From Sphingopyxis terrae subsp. terrae NBRC 15098 (GTDB lineage Bacteria > Pseudomonadota > Alphaproteobacteria > Sphingomonadales > Sphingomonadaceae): DNA of 64,000 nucleotides. The stretch's first letter is position 1; each line of letters opens with the position of its first letter. Where the stretch lies: NCBI RefSeq assembly GCF_001598815.1, contig NZ_BCZQ01000017.1:1-64000 (forward strand), given 5' to 3'. The position numbers and the translations under genes are program-made. The notes under the pieces were generated by a model. The model was not told the origin of the DNA, made no database searches, and saw nothing but the letters and a program-made list of their open reading frames with translations. Of the stretch, positions 36,562 to 45,055 are shown one piece after another.

Positions 36562-37352
36562 AATGCGAATTCCGTGACGAGCGGAATATGGTCTGACGGG
36601 CGTTCCCAGCTCCGCGCCGGCTGGACGACGCGGTGGCTCTGCGCCGCGTTCCGTATGTCGGGCGTGACCCACATATGGTCGAGCCGGCGACCGCGGTTCG
36701 ACGCTTCCCAATCTTTCGCGCGGTAACTCCACCAGGTGTAGAGCGGGGTCGGCGGCGCCACGAACTGGCGGCCGAGATCGATCCAGCCGGCCGCGGCCTG
36801 GAGACGGGCGAGCGTATCGACCTCGATCGGCGTGTGGCTGACGACGTCGAGCAGCGCCTTGTGGTTCCATACGTCGCTTTCGAGCGGCGCGACGTTGAAA
36901 TCGCCGGTCAGCACCGTCGGCGTATCGGCGAGCGCGCCCGCCCATTCGGTCATGCGCCCCAGAAAATCCAGCTTCTGCCCGAATTTCGGATTGAGCGCGC
37001 GGTCGGGTATATCGCCGCCGGCCGGGATATAGACATTGTCCAGCCGTACCCCCGACGGCAGCGTCACGCCGACATGGCGTGCCTCGCCATTGGCTTGCCA
37101 ATCATATTTGCGCACATCGGTGAGCGGCAGCTTGCTGACGATCGCGACCCCATGGTGCATCCGCTGGCCGTTGGTGACGATGTGACGATAACCCAGGTCT
37201 TCGAACATCTGTTTCGGGAACAGCCCGCATTCGACCTTCGTTTCCTGCAGGCAGAGGACGTCGGGCGCCTCTTCGCGCAGGAATTTCTCGACGATGCCGA
37301 TGCGTGCACGCACGCTGTTGATGTTCCAGGAAGCAATGCTCGTTTGGGTCAT
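36558..37352 (-). CDS. xthA: Exodeoxyribonuclease III (AP endonuclease)
   Basis: A 264-residue exonuclease III-type enzyme for base-excision repair, cutting at abasic sites. Metal and catalytic motifs are in order: ASWNINSVRAR, LCLQETKVE (Glu), VYIPAGGDIPD, LTGDFNVAP (Asp-x-Asn), RRLDHMWV and the final SDHIPLV (Asp-His). Length is normal for the family. The start is ATG 37352; the upstream ribosome site is weak (GGACTCC). It is upstream of ribA in the same direction with a four-base overlap. Confidence 0.94.
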   Translation of the reverse strand: MTQTSIASWNINSVRARIGIVEKFLREEAPDVLCLQETKVECGLFPKQMFEDLGYRHIVTNGQRMHHGVAIVSKLPLTDVRKYDWQANGEARHVGVTLPSGVRLDNVYIPAGGDIPDRALNPKFGQKLDFLGRMTEWAGALADTPTVLTGDFNVAPLESDVWNHKALLDVVSHTPIEVDTLARLQAAAGWIDLGRQFVAPPTPLYTWWSYRAKDWEASNRGRRLDHMWVTPDIRNAAQSHRVVQPARSWERPSDHIPLVTEFAF

Positions 37353-37446
37353 GGAGTCCGGCTCTATCGGTGCGAAGCCTTCACTGCAATCGTTGCGGGC
37401 TGGTGCCGCCTGCACCGACGCGCCGGACACGCCGCGCATAAACATA

Positions 37447-37479
37447 AACCCCCGTTCCAGGGGCGGTGGAACGGGGGTT
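37447..37479 (-). terminator. Strong hairpin upstream of xthA, possible terminator
   Basis: AACCCCCGTTCC (37447-37458) pairs perfectly with 37468-37479 around a 9-base loop. Read on the minus strand it runs into TTTATGTTT, an imperfect T tract. It may end a short minus-strand transcript that starts after the lolA terminator. Confidence 0.5.
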
Positions 37480-37679
37480 CAAGGTCAGCGTTCGTCACGC
37501 TCTTGAATGAAGACACCTGGCAATCCGGTTGGGGCAACAGGGGGAAACCCAAAATCCGGAGGCCGTGTCGGCGCCTTCGAGAGATGAAATAGCCCCCCTT
37601 CCCTGTCGCCAAGCTGAACGAAAATCGGCGGCTGTCGGCGACATTTGCAGTTCGTCGATGCCGAACGTCGGTTGGGCGG

Positions 37680-37716
37680 AAAAAGGGCGCCGAATCCCCT
37701 TGGGGAAACGGCGCCC
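37680..37716 (-). terminator. Rho-independent terminator after lolA
   Basis: On the minus strand GGGCGCCG-type arms (37709-37716 with 37685-37692) and an inner TCCCC/GGGGA stem form a nested hairpin followed by five T (37684 down to 37680). It lies 24 bases beyond the lolA stop. Confidence 0.8.
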
Positions 37717-37739
37717 CGTTCATAAAAGTCGCGCTGGCG

Positions 37740-38396
37740 TCAGACGCGGCCGCGCTGTTTGGGGCGCGGATCGGTCCAGCGGAAAGCCGAATCGGCGACC
37801 GGCACGTTGAAGCGCTGATTCGACAGATCGATCCGTGTCCGGTTGTTCTGCGAATCGAGCGCGACCCAGCCGCGCAGTCGCAATCCGCCCGGCGCCCCCG
37901 CATCGCGGATGAACACCATGGTGATCGTCCCATATTCGGGGCGCTTGGGGTCCTTGACCTCGACGCTCAGCACATCGCTGTTTCCGGTCGGGACGACCTT
38001 CGCATATTTGGCGAGATCGCGATCGGGATTGAGCAGCGCGCCGAGCGGCGAATTTTTCACCGGCCAGCTCTGCACCTGCTTGACCTCATAATCGATCATC
38101 GTCAGGCGGCTGCCGTCGCCGACGATCAGCAGCGGGACGCCCTTCTGATACTGGAAGCGGACCTTGCCCGGACGCTTCAGCGTCAGCTGTCCGCTCAGCC
38201 GCTGACCGTTGCGATCCGTCTGCACGAAGTCGGCGGTCATCGAACTGGTCGACTTGAGGTGCGATTGCACCGCGGTAAGCGCGCTCGCCGATTGCGCAAT
38301 GGCGGGCGCGGCCAGCGTCAGGCCGAGGGCGGCGGCAGGCGCGAGCGCCAGCGCGGCGGCGCGGGTCAGGAAATGGCGGTCGATCGTCAGGGTCAT
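37740..38396 (-). CDS. lolA: LolA-type outer-membrane lipoprotein carrier
   Basis: A 218-residue periplasmic carrier that ferries lipoproteins from the inner-membrane LolCDE complex to the outer membrane. A signal peptide ends at about residue 35 (APAIAQ). The mature protein shows the LolA pattern: LKSTSSMTADFVQTDRNGQ, LKRPGKVRFQYQKG, and VPVADSAFRW at the end. LolA-like proteins of alphaproteobacteria are diverged from E. coli LolA but keep this order. It sits downstream of ftsK in the same direction, a pairing also found in other bacteria, and is followed by its own terminator. Confidence 0.9.
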   Translation of the reverse strand: MTLTIDRHFLTRAAALALAPAAALGLTLAAPAIAQSASALTAVQSHLKSTSSMTADFVQTDRNGQRLSGQLTLKRPGKVRFQYQKGVPLLIVGDGSRLTMIDYEVKQVQSWPVKNSPLGALLNPDRDLAKYAKVVPTGNSDVLSVEVKDPKRPEYGTITMVFIRDAGAPGGLRLRGWVALDSQNNRTRIDLSNQRFNVPVADSAFRWTDPRPKQRGRV

Positions 38397-38508
38397 CGGG
38401 CTCTCTTGTTTGTTTCGGTCGATGCCGGCTTGTTGCAGGGCGGCATTGAACCCGCCCTGAACCCGGCCTTTAGACGCTGTTCAAGTCGTTGGCGGAGCGA
38501 AAGGTTCC

Positions 38509-40824
38509 CTATCGCGGCTGCCCATATTGGTCGGTCAGCACGTCGCGGCGGCCGACATGGTTCGGCGGGCTGACCAGCCCTTCGTCCTCCATCCGCTCGA
38601 TCAGGCGCGCCGCGCTGTTATAGCCGATGCGCAGCTGGCGTTGCAGCCAGCTGGTCGATGCCTTCTGGCTTTCGACCACGATCTGGCAGGCCTTGGCATA
38701 CATGCGGTCCTCGGCACTGTCGCCGCCCGCAGGTGCGCCTTCCATCGCGAAGCCGCCGTCCTCGGGATCCTCGGTGACGCTCTCGACATAGTCGGGGCGC
38801 CCCTGGCCGCGCCAATGATCGGCGACCGCGCGGACTTCGTCGTCGGACACGAAAGGACCGTGGATGCGCGTGATCTGCTTGCCGCCGGGAACGTAAAGCA
38901 TGTCGCCCTTGCCCAGCAATTGTTCGGCGCCAGCCTCGCCCAAAATGGTGCGGCTGTCGATTTTCGACGTCACGTTGAAGCTGATGCGGGTCGGCAGGTT
39001 CGCCTTGATGACGCCGGTGATGACGTCGACCGACGGACGCTGCGTCGCAAGGATCAGATGGATGCCCGCCGCGCGCGCCTTTTGTGCCAGGCGCTGGATC
39101 AGGAATTCGACTTCCTTGCCCGCGGTCATCATCAGGTCGGCAAGCTCGTCGACGACGACGACGATCTGCGGCAGCGGCTGATAATCCAGCGTCTCTTCCT
39201 CATAGACCGGCTGGCCGGTCTCGGGATCATAGCCCGTCTGGACACGCCGCCCGAGCGACTTGCCCTTGGCGAGCGCGCCGCGCACCTTGTCGTTGTAGGA
39301 CGCGAGGTTGCGCACCGAGAGCGATGACATCATCCGGTAGCGATCCTCCATCTGCTCGACCGCCCATTTGAGCGCGCGCACCGCCTTCTTGGGTTCGGTC
39401 ACCACCGGGGCGAGCAGATGCGGGATATCGTCATAGACGCTGAGTTCCAGCATCTTGGGATCGATCATGATCATCTTCACCTGATCGGGACCGAGGCGAT
39501 AGAGCAGCGACAGGATCATCGCATTGAGGCCGACCGATTTACCCGACCCGGTGGTTCCGGCGATCAGCAGGTGCGGCATCGGCGCGAGGTCGGCGATCAC
39601 CGCGTCGCCGCTGATATTCTTGCCGAGGATGATGGGCAGCGCGCCGCTATGTTCCTGAAACAGCCCGCTGCCGATGATCTCGTGCAACACGACGGCCTCG
39701 CGGTGCGCGTTGGGCAATTCGATGCCGATGACGGTGCGCCCCGGGATCGGCGCGATGCGCGCCGACAGCGCCGACATGTTGCGCGCGATGTCGTCCGCGA
39801 GGTTCGACACGCGGCTCGCCTTGGTTCCGGGCGCGGGCTCGAGCTCGTACATGGTGACGACCGGACCGGGGCGGACCGCGGTGATCACGCCCTTGACCTG
39901 GAAATCCTCGAGCACCGATTCGAGCAAGCGTGCGTTGCGTTCGAGCGCCGCCTTGTCGATCTGTCCCGCCGGCGTGTCGGGGGCCGGGGCAAGCAGGTCG
40001 ATCGAGGGAAGCTGGTAATTGGTGAACAGCTCGGTCTGCGGCTTCGCGCGCGGCTTCGACGGCGCCGAGCGCTGCGCCGGGTCGGCGATCTCGGGCGGGG
40101 CGCGGTCGCTCGGTTCGGCGCGCGGGCGCGGCCGGATCACGCGCTCGACCAGATTGGCGGGGCGCGGCGCATCGGCCGGGGCCGCGCGCGCCGGTTCGAC
40201 GACCCGGCTTCCTTCGGCCGCCGGCAGTCTGAGCCGCCCGAGCCAGCCCTTTTCGAGCCGCAGCGAGCGCATCGCGAGCCAGAGGCCGACAAGGATGAGC
40301 AGCAGGATCGTACCGAAGCGGATCAGCGCCGCGGCGGGGTCGCCCGCCAGCGCAAACAGCGGGGTGATCGCGCTCCCCGCGAGCAGGGCGAGCAGGCCGC
40401 CCCACCCCGCGGGCATCGGCGAACCCGACGCCGGCGACCAAAGCTCGGCGCCCATGCCGACGAGCAGGATGCCGGCAAAGCAATAGGCGAGCTGACGCAG
40501 CCAATAGGGCTGCGGCTCGGCCGCCCACAGCCGCCACGCCATGATGCCGAACAGCGGGACGAGCAGTGCGATCGGCGCGCCGCCGACCGACAGGCCAAGG
40601 TCGGCGAACCAGGCGCCCGCATGGCCCATCCAGTTGGCGGCGCTGCCGCCGGCAGCGGTGTTGAGCGCTGCGTCGGTGCTGTCGTAGGTAAGCAGGGCGA
40701 GCGCGAAAAACAGCGTGAAGGCGGCGAGCGCCAGTGCCGCGGCGATCACCAACGATCGCGCGATGCTTTGTCTGAAAACGGTGCGCCAGTCGGCCTTCGC
40801 CGATGCGGCCTTGCGGCTTGCCAT
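38509..40824 (-). CDS. ftsK: DNA translocase FtsK
   Basis: A 771-residue septal DNA pump that helps segregate chromosome termini. Four N-terminal transmembrane helices (about 20-180), a short Pro/Arg-rich linker, then the motor with Walker A LIAGTTGSGKSVGLN, Walker B VVVVDELADLMM and ATQRPSVDVITG. The C-terminal gamma winged helix (about 705-760, YNSAARLIERMEDEGLVS) recognises KOPS-type sequences. The start ATG 40824 has GAGGA upstream; the open frame extends further but into the divergent promoter region. It is divergent from the UbiH-type gene. Confidence 0.95.
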   Translation of the reverse strand: MASRKAASAKADWRTVFRQSIARSLVIAAALALAAFTLFFALALLTYDSTDAALNTAAGGSAANWMGHAGAWFADLGLSVGGAPIALLVPLFGIMAWRLWAAEPQPYWLRQLAYCFAGILLVGMGAELWSPASGSPMPAGWGGLLALLAGSAITPLFALAGDPAAALIRFGTILLLILVGLWLAMRSLRLEKGWLGRLRLPAAEGSRVVEPARAAPADAPRPANLVERVIRPRPRAEPSDRAPPEIADPAQRSAPSKPRAKPQTELFTNYQLPSIDLLAPAPDTPAGQIDKAALERNARLLESVLEDFQVKGVITAVRPGPVVTMYELEPAPGTKASRVSNLADDIARNMSALSARIAPIPGRTVIGIELPNAHREAVVLHEIIGSGLFQEHSGALPIILGKNISGDAVIADLAPMPHLLIAGTTGSGKSVGLNAMILSLLYRLGPDQVKMIMIDPKMLELSVYDDIPHLLAPVVTEPKKAVRALKWAVEQMEDRYRMMSSLSVRNLASYNDKVRGALAKGKSLGRRVQTGYDPETGQPVYEEETLDYQPLPQIVVVVDELADLMMTAGKEVEFLIQRLAQKARAAGIHLILATQRPSVDVITGVIKANLPTRISFNVTSKIDSRTILGEAGAEQLLGKGDMLYVPGGKQITRIHGPFVSDDEVRAVADHWRGQGRPDYVESVTEDPEDGGFAMEGAPAGGDSAEDRMYAKACQIVVESQKASTSWLQRQLRIGYNSAARLIERMEDEGLVSPPNHVGRRDVLTDQYGQPR

Positions 40825-40963
40825 GCGGAATGCGGTCCTCGATCGATTAACCACGGCGATATGCGCATGGGGCGGACTCGTCGTCAAGCGGCGCCCGGCG
40901 CGCCGATGGTCCGCGTGCGCCTGCCCGCTTCCCAAGCGCGCCGGGCCAGAGTAGAGCGGCGGC

Positions 40964-42193
40964 ATGAGCGAAGTATTGCGCAGCGATGTCCTGATCTCCG
41001 GCGGCGGGCTTGTCGGCCAGGCGCTGGCGATCGCGCTTTCCCATCATGGTCTGTCGTCGCAGATCGTCGACCCCGCCGATCCGGTTGCGACGATCGCGCC
41101 CGGCTTCGACGGCCGCGCCTCGGCGATCGCCAGCGCGGTGTGGCAGATGTTCGGCGTGCTCGGCCTTGCCGATCGGCTTGCGCCCCACGGCTGCCCGATC
41201 CGCGCGATCAAGGTCAGCGACGGGGGACAGGCGGGCGAGCTCGATTTCGTCGCCGATGCGGATGCCCCCGCGCTCGGTACGATGGTCGAAAACCGCCAGC
41301 TTCGCCTCGCGCTTGCGGCGGCGCTCGGCGAAGCGCCGCTGGTGCGCCTGTTCATGCCGGCGAAGGTGGTCGCGCGCGATGTCGACGCGCATGGCGTCAC
41401 GCTGACCCTCGCCGACGGCACGCGGCTCGCGGCGCCGCTGCTCATCGTCGCCGAAGGGCGCCGATCGCCGACCCGCGATGCGGCGGGCTTCACGATCGCC
41501 AACTGGTCCTATCATCATCACGCGATGATCGGCGCGGTGGCGCATTCGCGCCCGCACGATCAGGTCGCGCACGAAATCTTTTTCCCCTCGGGGCCCTTCG
41601 CGCTGCTCCCGCTCGTCGACGATGCCGAGGGGCGGCATCGTTCGGCCTTCGTGTGGACCGTATCCGAACAGGACGGGCCGGGTTTCGCCAAGCTGGGCGA
41701 CCGGGGCTTCCTTGCCGAACTGGGCAAGCGCGCGGGCGACATTCTCGGCACGATGGAACTCGTCGCGCCGCGCATGACCTATCCGCTCGGCTTCCATCAC
41801 AGCGCGCAGATCGTCGGCGACCGCATCGTCCTGGTCGGCGACGCCGCGCACGGCATCCATCCGATCGCGGGGCAGGGTCTCAACCTGGGGCTGCGCGATG
41901 CGGCGGCGCTGGCCGAGGTGCTGGTCGACGGCGCGCGGATCGGGCTCGACCTTGGCGACGCGGCGCTGCTCGCGCGCTATCAGCGCTGGCGCGGGCTCGA
42001 CAATCTGATGGTCAGCCTCGCAACCGACGGACTGACGCGGCTGTTCGGCATTCCCGGACGTACTGCCTCCTTTGTCCGCCGTACCGGGCTCGGCGCGGTG
42101 CAGCGCATGCCGGCGCTCAAGCGCTTCTTCATGGACGAAGCGCGCGGCGAAGCTGGCGATCTGCCGCGGCTGCTCGCCGGCACGGAAATATAG
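40964..42193 (+). CDS. UbiH/UbiF/COQ6-family FAD hydroxylase
   Basis: A 409-residue flavoprotein monooxygenase, probably hydroxylating the ubiquinone ring. FAD motifs are ISGGGLVGQALAIAL at the N-terminus, the middle segment LIVAEGRRSPTR, and GDRIVLVGDAAHGIHPIAGQGLNLGL. It could be UbiH, UbiF, UbiI or UbiL; the ring position cannot be read from sequence. The start ATG is preceded only by a weak GCGGC purine signal. It is divergent from ftsK. Confidence 0.9.
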   Translation: MSEVLRSDVLISGGGLVGQALAIALSHHGLSSQIVDPADPVATIAPGFDGRASAIASAVWQMFGVLGLADRLAPHGCPIRAIKVSDGGQAGELDFVADADAPALGTMVENRQLRLALAAALGEAPLVRLFMPAKVVARDVDAHGVTLTLADGTRLAAPLLIVAEGRRSPTRDAAGFTIANWSYHHHAMIGAVAHSRPHDQVAHEIFFPSGPFALLPLVDDAEGRHRSAFVWTVSEQDGPGFAKLGDRGFLAELGKRAGDILGTMELVAPRMTYPLGFHHSAQIVGDRIVLVGDAAHGIHPIAGQGLNLGLRDAAALAEVLVDGARIGLDLGDAALLARYQRWRGLDNLMVSLATDGLTRLFGIPGRTASFVRRTGLGAVQRMPALKRFFMDEARGEAGDLPRLLAGTEI

Positions 42194-42289
42194 GTAATCC
42201 TACTTAGGTGTCCGGTGCGGCCGCGCTAACCATCGCGGCATAGCCTGATCCTGCGCGGCCATTTTGCCGCCGGGAACAGGGGACATAAG

Positions 42290-42994
42290 ATGTCGGACAG
42301 GAGCGAGGCATTCGAAAGCGCGGTCGGCGCGCTGATCGCGGCGCACACCGCGGCAGAGGCGGCACCGGGTGCGCGGGCACGGGCGCGGATCGATCGTGCC
42401 TTTGCGCATCTGCTGGCGCTCGCGGCGCCGCGCATTCGCTATTTCACGCGCGCCTACGGGCTTGGCGACTGTGTCGATGACGCGGCGCAGGCGTGCGCGA
42501 TCGCGTTGCACCGCGCGGCCGAACGCTATGATCCCGCGCGCGCACGCTTTACCACCTATGCCAATTGGCAGATTCGCGCCGAGCTTCAGGCGCTGCGCCT
42601 GCGCCTGCATGGCGACCCGCGCTGCGCGGGTCGGCGCGGCGCCGTGACGCTGTCCTATGATGCACTGGTCGACGACGGCGCCGGGGACTGGCTGGCCGAT
42701 CCCGCCGCCGAAGGCGCGACCGAAGGCGGTGCGCGCGATGCGCTCGCCGCGCTGTGCGCCGACCGGCTCGTCGCCGAATGGGCGCAGCGGCGCGGCAAGG
42801 CGCTTGCAGGCGGCGCGCGCGGCGGAGCGGCAGGAGCGCGCGCGGCGACGCGGCTCGCGCATGAACGCGCGCTCGTCCGGCGCCAGCTCGCGCATGTCGA
42901 TTCGCTCGTCGAACGGCTCGGCGAAAGCGACCGTCACATCGTCCGCCGCGCCTTTGCCGATATGGCGCAGGCGGCGGGCGGCAAGCCGCACTGA
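42290..42994 (+). CDS. Sigma-70 region 2-like protein lacking region 4
   Basis: A 234-residue protein. Residues about 35-110 resemble sigma-70 region 2: LALAAPRIRYFTRAYGLGDCVDDAAQ, then AAERYDPARARFTTYANWQIRAELQALRLR, the FxTYAxWxIR pattern of region 2.3-2.4. In group 3/RpoH-like factors a region 4 helix-turn-helix would follow, but here a Gly/Ala/Arg-rich segment leads to LGESDRHIVRRAF, the start of a region-4-like helix, and the protein ends 11 residues later. So promoter -35 recognition appears absent. It may be an unusual sigma, an anti-sigma decoy or a decayed gene. It converges on the Lon N-domain gene with four bases between stops. Confidence 0.65.
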   Translation: MSDRSEAFESAVGALIAAHTAAEAAPGARARARIDRAFAHLLALAAPRIRYFTRAYGLGDCVDDAAQACAIALHRAAERYDPARARFTTYANWQIRAELQALRLRLHGDPRCAGRRGAVTLSYDALVDDGAGDWLADPAAEGATEGGARDALAALCADRLVAEWAQRRGKALAGGARGGAAGARAATRLAHERALVRRQLAHVDSLVERLGESDRHIVRRAFADMAQAAGGKPH

Positions 42995-42998
42995 CGCC

Positions 42999-43649
42999 CT
43001 ATTGCAGCGTGGCGCGCCCGTCGTCGCCGTCGAAGCGGCCGAAAAACTGCATCAACTGGATCACCAGCTCGGCGCGCATTTCGAGCGGAGAGGTTTCGAG
43101 CAGCGCCTGCTTGGCCGCGGCGTCGAACGGTGCGACCTGCGCGATGCCGTTCACCAGCGTTTCGTCGTCGAGCTGCCCGACCGAAGCCCAGTCGACAACA
43201 TAGCCCTGCCGCTGCGCAAAGCGTTTCGCCTCGCGCTCAAGGCTCGCGCGCTCGATGCTCGACAGCACCGCTTCATCCTCGACCTCGGCCTCTATCTCTG
43301 CCTCGACCTGGCGAAAGGGTGTCGTGACGTCGAGCTCGCGGCGGACGCGAAAGCGCGCGACACCTTCCAGGACGATGTTGAACCGCCCCTCGGCCAGCGC
43401 CTCGACGTCGATGATGCGCCCTACGCAGCCGACATCATAAAGCGCGGGGGGCTCGCGATCCTCCTCGCCGGGGATCTGGCGCGGCTGGATCATCCCGATC
43501 TGCCGGTCGCGCGCCAGCACTTCCTGCACCATCGCCTTGTAGCGCGGCTCGAAAATGTGGAGCGGCAGGTGCAGCCCCGGAAACAGCACCGCCCCGGGCA
43601 GCGGAAAAATCGCGATCCGCTGAATGGTCAGGGGCGCGTCGGTCGGCAT
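42999..43649 (-). CDS. Lon N-terminal substrate-binding domain protein
   Basis: A 216-residue protein formed only of the Lon/PUA-like N-domain, with no ATPase or protease part. Visible motifs are IAIFPLPGAVLFPGLHLPLHIFEPRYKAM and VGCVGRIIDVEALAEGRF. Such stand-alone domains are common in alphaproteobacteria; the role is unknown, possibly binding unfolded protein. Its ATG shares one base with the stop of the thioredoxin-TPR gene (TGATG), so they are translationally coupled and probably act together in protein quality control. Confidence 0.9.
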   Translation of the reverse strand: MPTDAPLTIQRIAIFPLPGAVLFPGLHLPLHIFEPRYKAMVQEVLARDRQIGMIQPRQIPGEEDREPPALYDVGCVGRIIDVEALAEGRFNIVLEGVARFRVRRELDVTTPFRQVEAEIEAEVEDEAVLSSIERASLEREAKRFAQRQGYVVDWASVGQLDDETLVNGIAQVAPFDAAAKQALLETSPLEMRAELVIQLMQFFGRFDGDDGRATLQ

Positions 43650-44566
43650 CAGCCGAACAGGATCAGTGACAGGCGGCGGCGCTGCGCGGCGACCCACGGA
43701 TCTTCTAGCCCCACCGCTTCGAACAGCGACAGCAGTTTCGCGCGTGCCGCACCGTCGTTCCATTCGCGGTCGGCGGCGACAATGTGGAGCAGATTGTCGG
43801 CGGCGGCATCGCGCTGTCCCGCGCCGATCTGCGCTACGGCAAGATCAAAGCGCGCCTGATGGTCGTCGGGATTGGCGGCGGTCGCGGCCTCCAGCGCCGC
43901 GAGTTCGCCCGCGTCGGGGGCATCTGCGGCGAGTTCGAGCGCGCTTTTCGCCTGCGCAATCGCGGGATCGCCCGCAATGTCGGCGGGGACGGCGGCCAGC
44001 GCCAGCGCCGCGCCTTCGCTGTCGCCTGCGGCGAGCAGCGCGCGGATCAGCCCGCCGTGCGCGGCGGCGCTGTCGGGCGCCATGTCGGCGATCTGCGAAA
44101 AAATGCCGACCGCGCGCGGGCCGTCGCCTTCGGCCAGAACCGATTCGCCCATTTCGAGCAGCGGGGCGATCTCGACCGCGCGTGCACCGGCGTCGCTTTC
44201 GACGGGCAGTTGGGCGAGCAGTTGGTCGAGCATCGACTTGAGCTGGCTTTCGCTGCGCGCGTTGGTCAGGTTGACGACCGGCTGGCCCTGAAAGATCGCG
44301 TAAACGGTCGGGATCGACTGGACCTGAAACTGGCTCGCGATGAAGCCGTTCGCATCGACGTCGACCTTCGCCAGCACCACGCCCTTGTCGGCGTAATCGG
44401 CGGCGACCTTTTCGAGCACGGGGGCGAGCTGCTTGCACGGCCCGCACCATTCGGCCCAGAAATCGAGGATGACGAGCTTCGTCATCGACGGTTCGACGAC
44501 GTCGCGGCGGAAGGCCTCGACGGCTTCCTTTTCCTGCGGGTTCAGCCCCAATGTCGCCACGCTCAT
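43649..44566 (-). CDS. Thioredoxin-TPR co-chaperone (CnoX/YbbN-like)
   Basis: A 305-residue cytoplasmic protein. The thioredoxin domain (about 10-115) keeps the active-site CGPC in FWAEWCGPCKQLAP and the cis-Pro in QSIPTVYAIFQ. The rest is TPR-like helices (about 130-300). This is the CnoX/YbbN layout, a holdase that passes clients to chaperonin and in some species lacks redox activity; here the CxxC is intact, so redox activity is possible. ATG 44566 has AAGGAG at good spacing. It is coupled to the downstream Lon N-domain gene. Confidence 0.92.
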   Translation of the reverse strand: MSVATLGLNPQEKEAVEAFRRDVVEPSMTKLVILDFWAEWCGPCKQLAPVLEKVAADYADKGVVLAKVDVDANGFIASQFQVQSIPTVYAIFQGQPVVNLTNARSESQLKSMLDQLLAQLPVESDAGARAVEIAPLLEMGESVLAEGDGPRAVGIFSQIADMAPDSAAAHGGLIRALLAAGDSEGAALALAAVPADIAGDPAIAQAKSALELAADAPDAGELAALEAATAANPDDHQARFDLAVAQIGAGQRDAAADNLLHIVAADREWNDGAARAKLLSLFEAVGLEDPWVAAQRRRLSLILFG

Positions 44567-44785
44567 GCTCCTTGCCGGTTGTTTCGCGCCATGGTGGCGG
44601 GCTGCAATGGCCCCGTGCCGACGCGAAAAGAATCTCTTCGCCGCGTTATGTGGGAATTGTGCGCCGGATGCCAACCCTTCGCCCGGCCCCTGTAAGAAAA
44701 GTACAAGGGGGGGCTTGCCGACTCCAAAAGCCGGTGCTAATCGCCCGCCTCACCCGCTGGCACCCACCGGTCGCCAGCCGCCAGA

Positions 44786-44860
44786 GCGGGCGTAGCTCAG
44801 GGGTAGAGCACAACCTTGCCAAGGTTGGGGTCGAGGGTTCGAATCCCTTCGCCCGCTCCA
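44786..44860 (+). tRNA. tRNA-Gly (GCC)
   Basis: A full cloverleaf: acceptor GCGGGCG with CGCCCGC, D arm with GGGGTAGAG, anticodon stem CAACC/GGTTG with loop TTGCCAA (anticodon GCC), T arm GGTTCGAATCC, discriminator T and encoded CCA (44858-44860). It stands alone, and its 3' end marks the left edge of the metal-resistance region. Confidence 0.97.
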
Positions 44861-45055
44861 GTTTTCCTAACAATTTCAGACACTTACGCCGAATGGCGGC
44901 GTAATACGCGTCGTTACGTGGGCTCGATTTTTGCCTCGCGTAATAAGGACGTAATATGATGGGAGCGAGCTGTCGGGTGCCTCTAGGGCAGGATCGGCGA
45001 CGTTGTTCGCAGAGGTCCGAACATTCTTCCGCCGATCCGACACGCCTCACATGCT
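44861..45055. other. Junction between tRNA-Gly and the metal-resistance block
   Basis: 195 bases with no gene. Right after the tRNA it contains short inverted motifs (TTACGCCG-AATG-GCGGCGTAA at 44884-44904) and several GTAAT/GTTACG repeats, the kind of sequence seen at tyrosine-recombinase attachment sites. No integrase lies next to it in this window. Confidence 0.35.

Larger units (their letters stand above)
37353..37739. other. 387-base gap between xthA and lolA with two hairpins
   Basis: No convincing protein is encoded. On the minus strand the order is the lolA terminator (37680-37716), about 200 bases of moderately structured sequence including a CCGG/CCGG-closed hairpin near 37523-37560, then a second 12-base hairpin (37447-37479) with a T-rich tail. 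Two terminators in a row with sequence between them suggests a small RNA or long leader transcribed leftward. No good promoter could be picked by eye. Confidence 0.4.

Noticed and set aside
39418-42207. 929-codon plus-strand open frame across ftsK and the UbiH-type gene
   Set aside because: It runs antisense to ftsK and out of frame through the hydroxylase, so it cannot be a real fusion.
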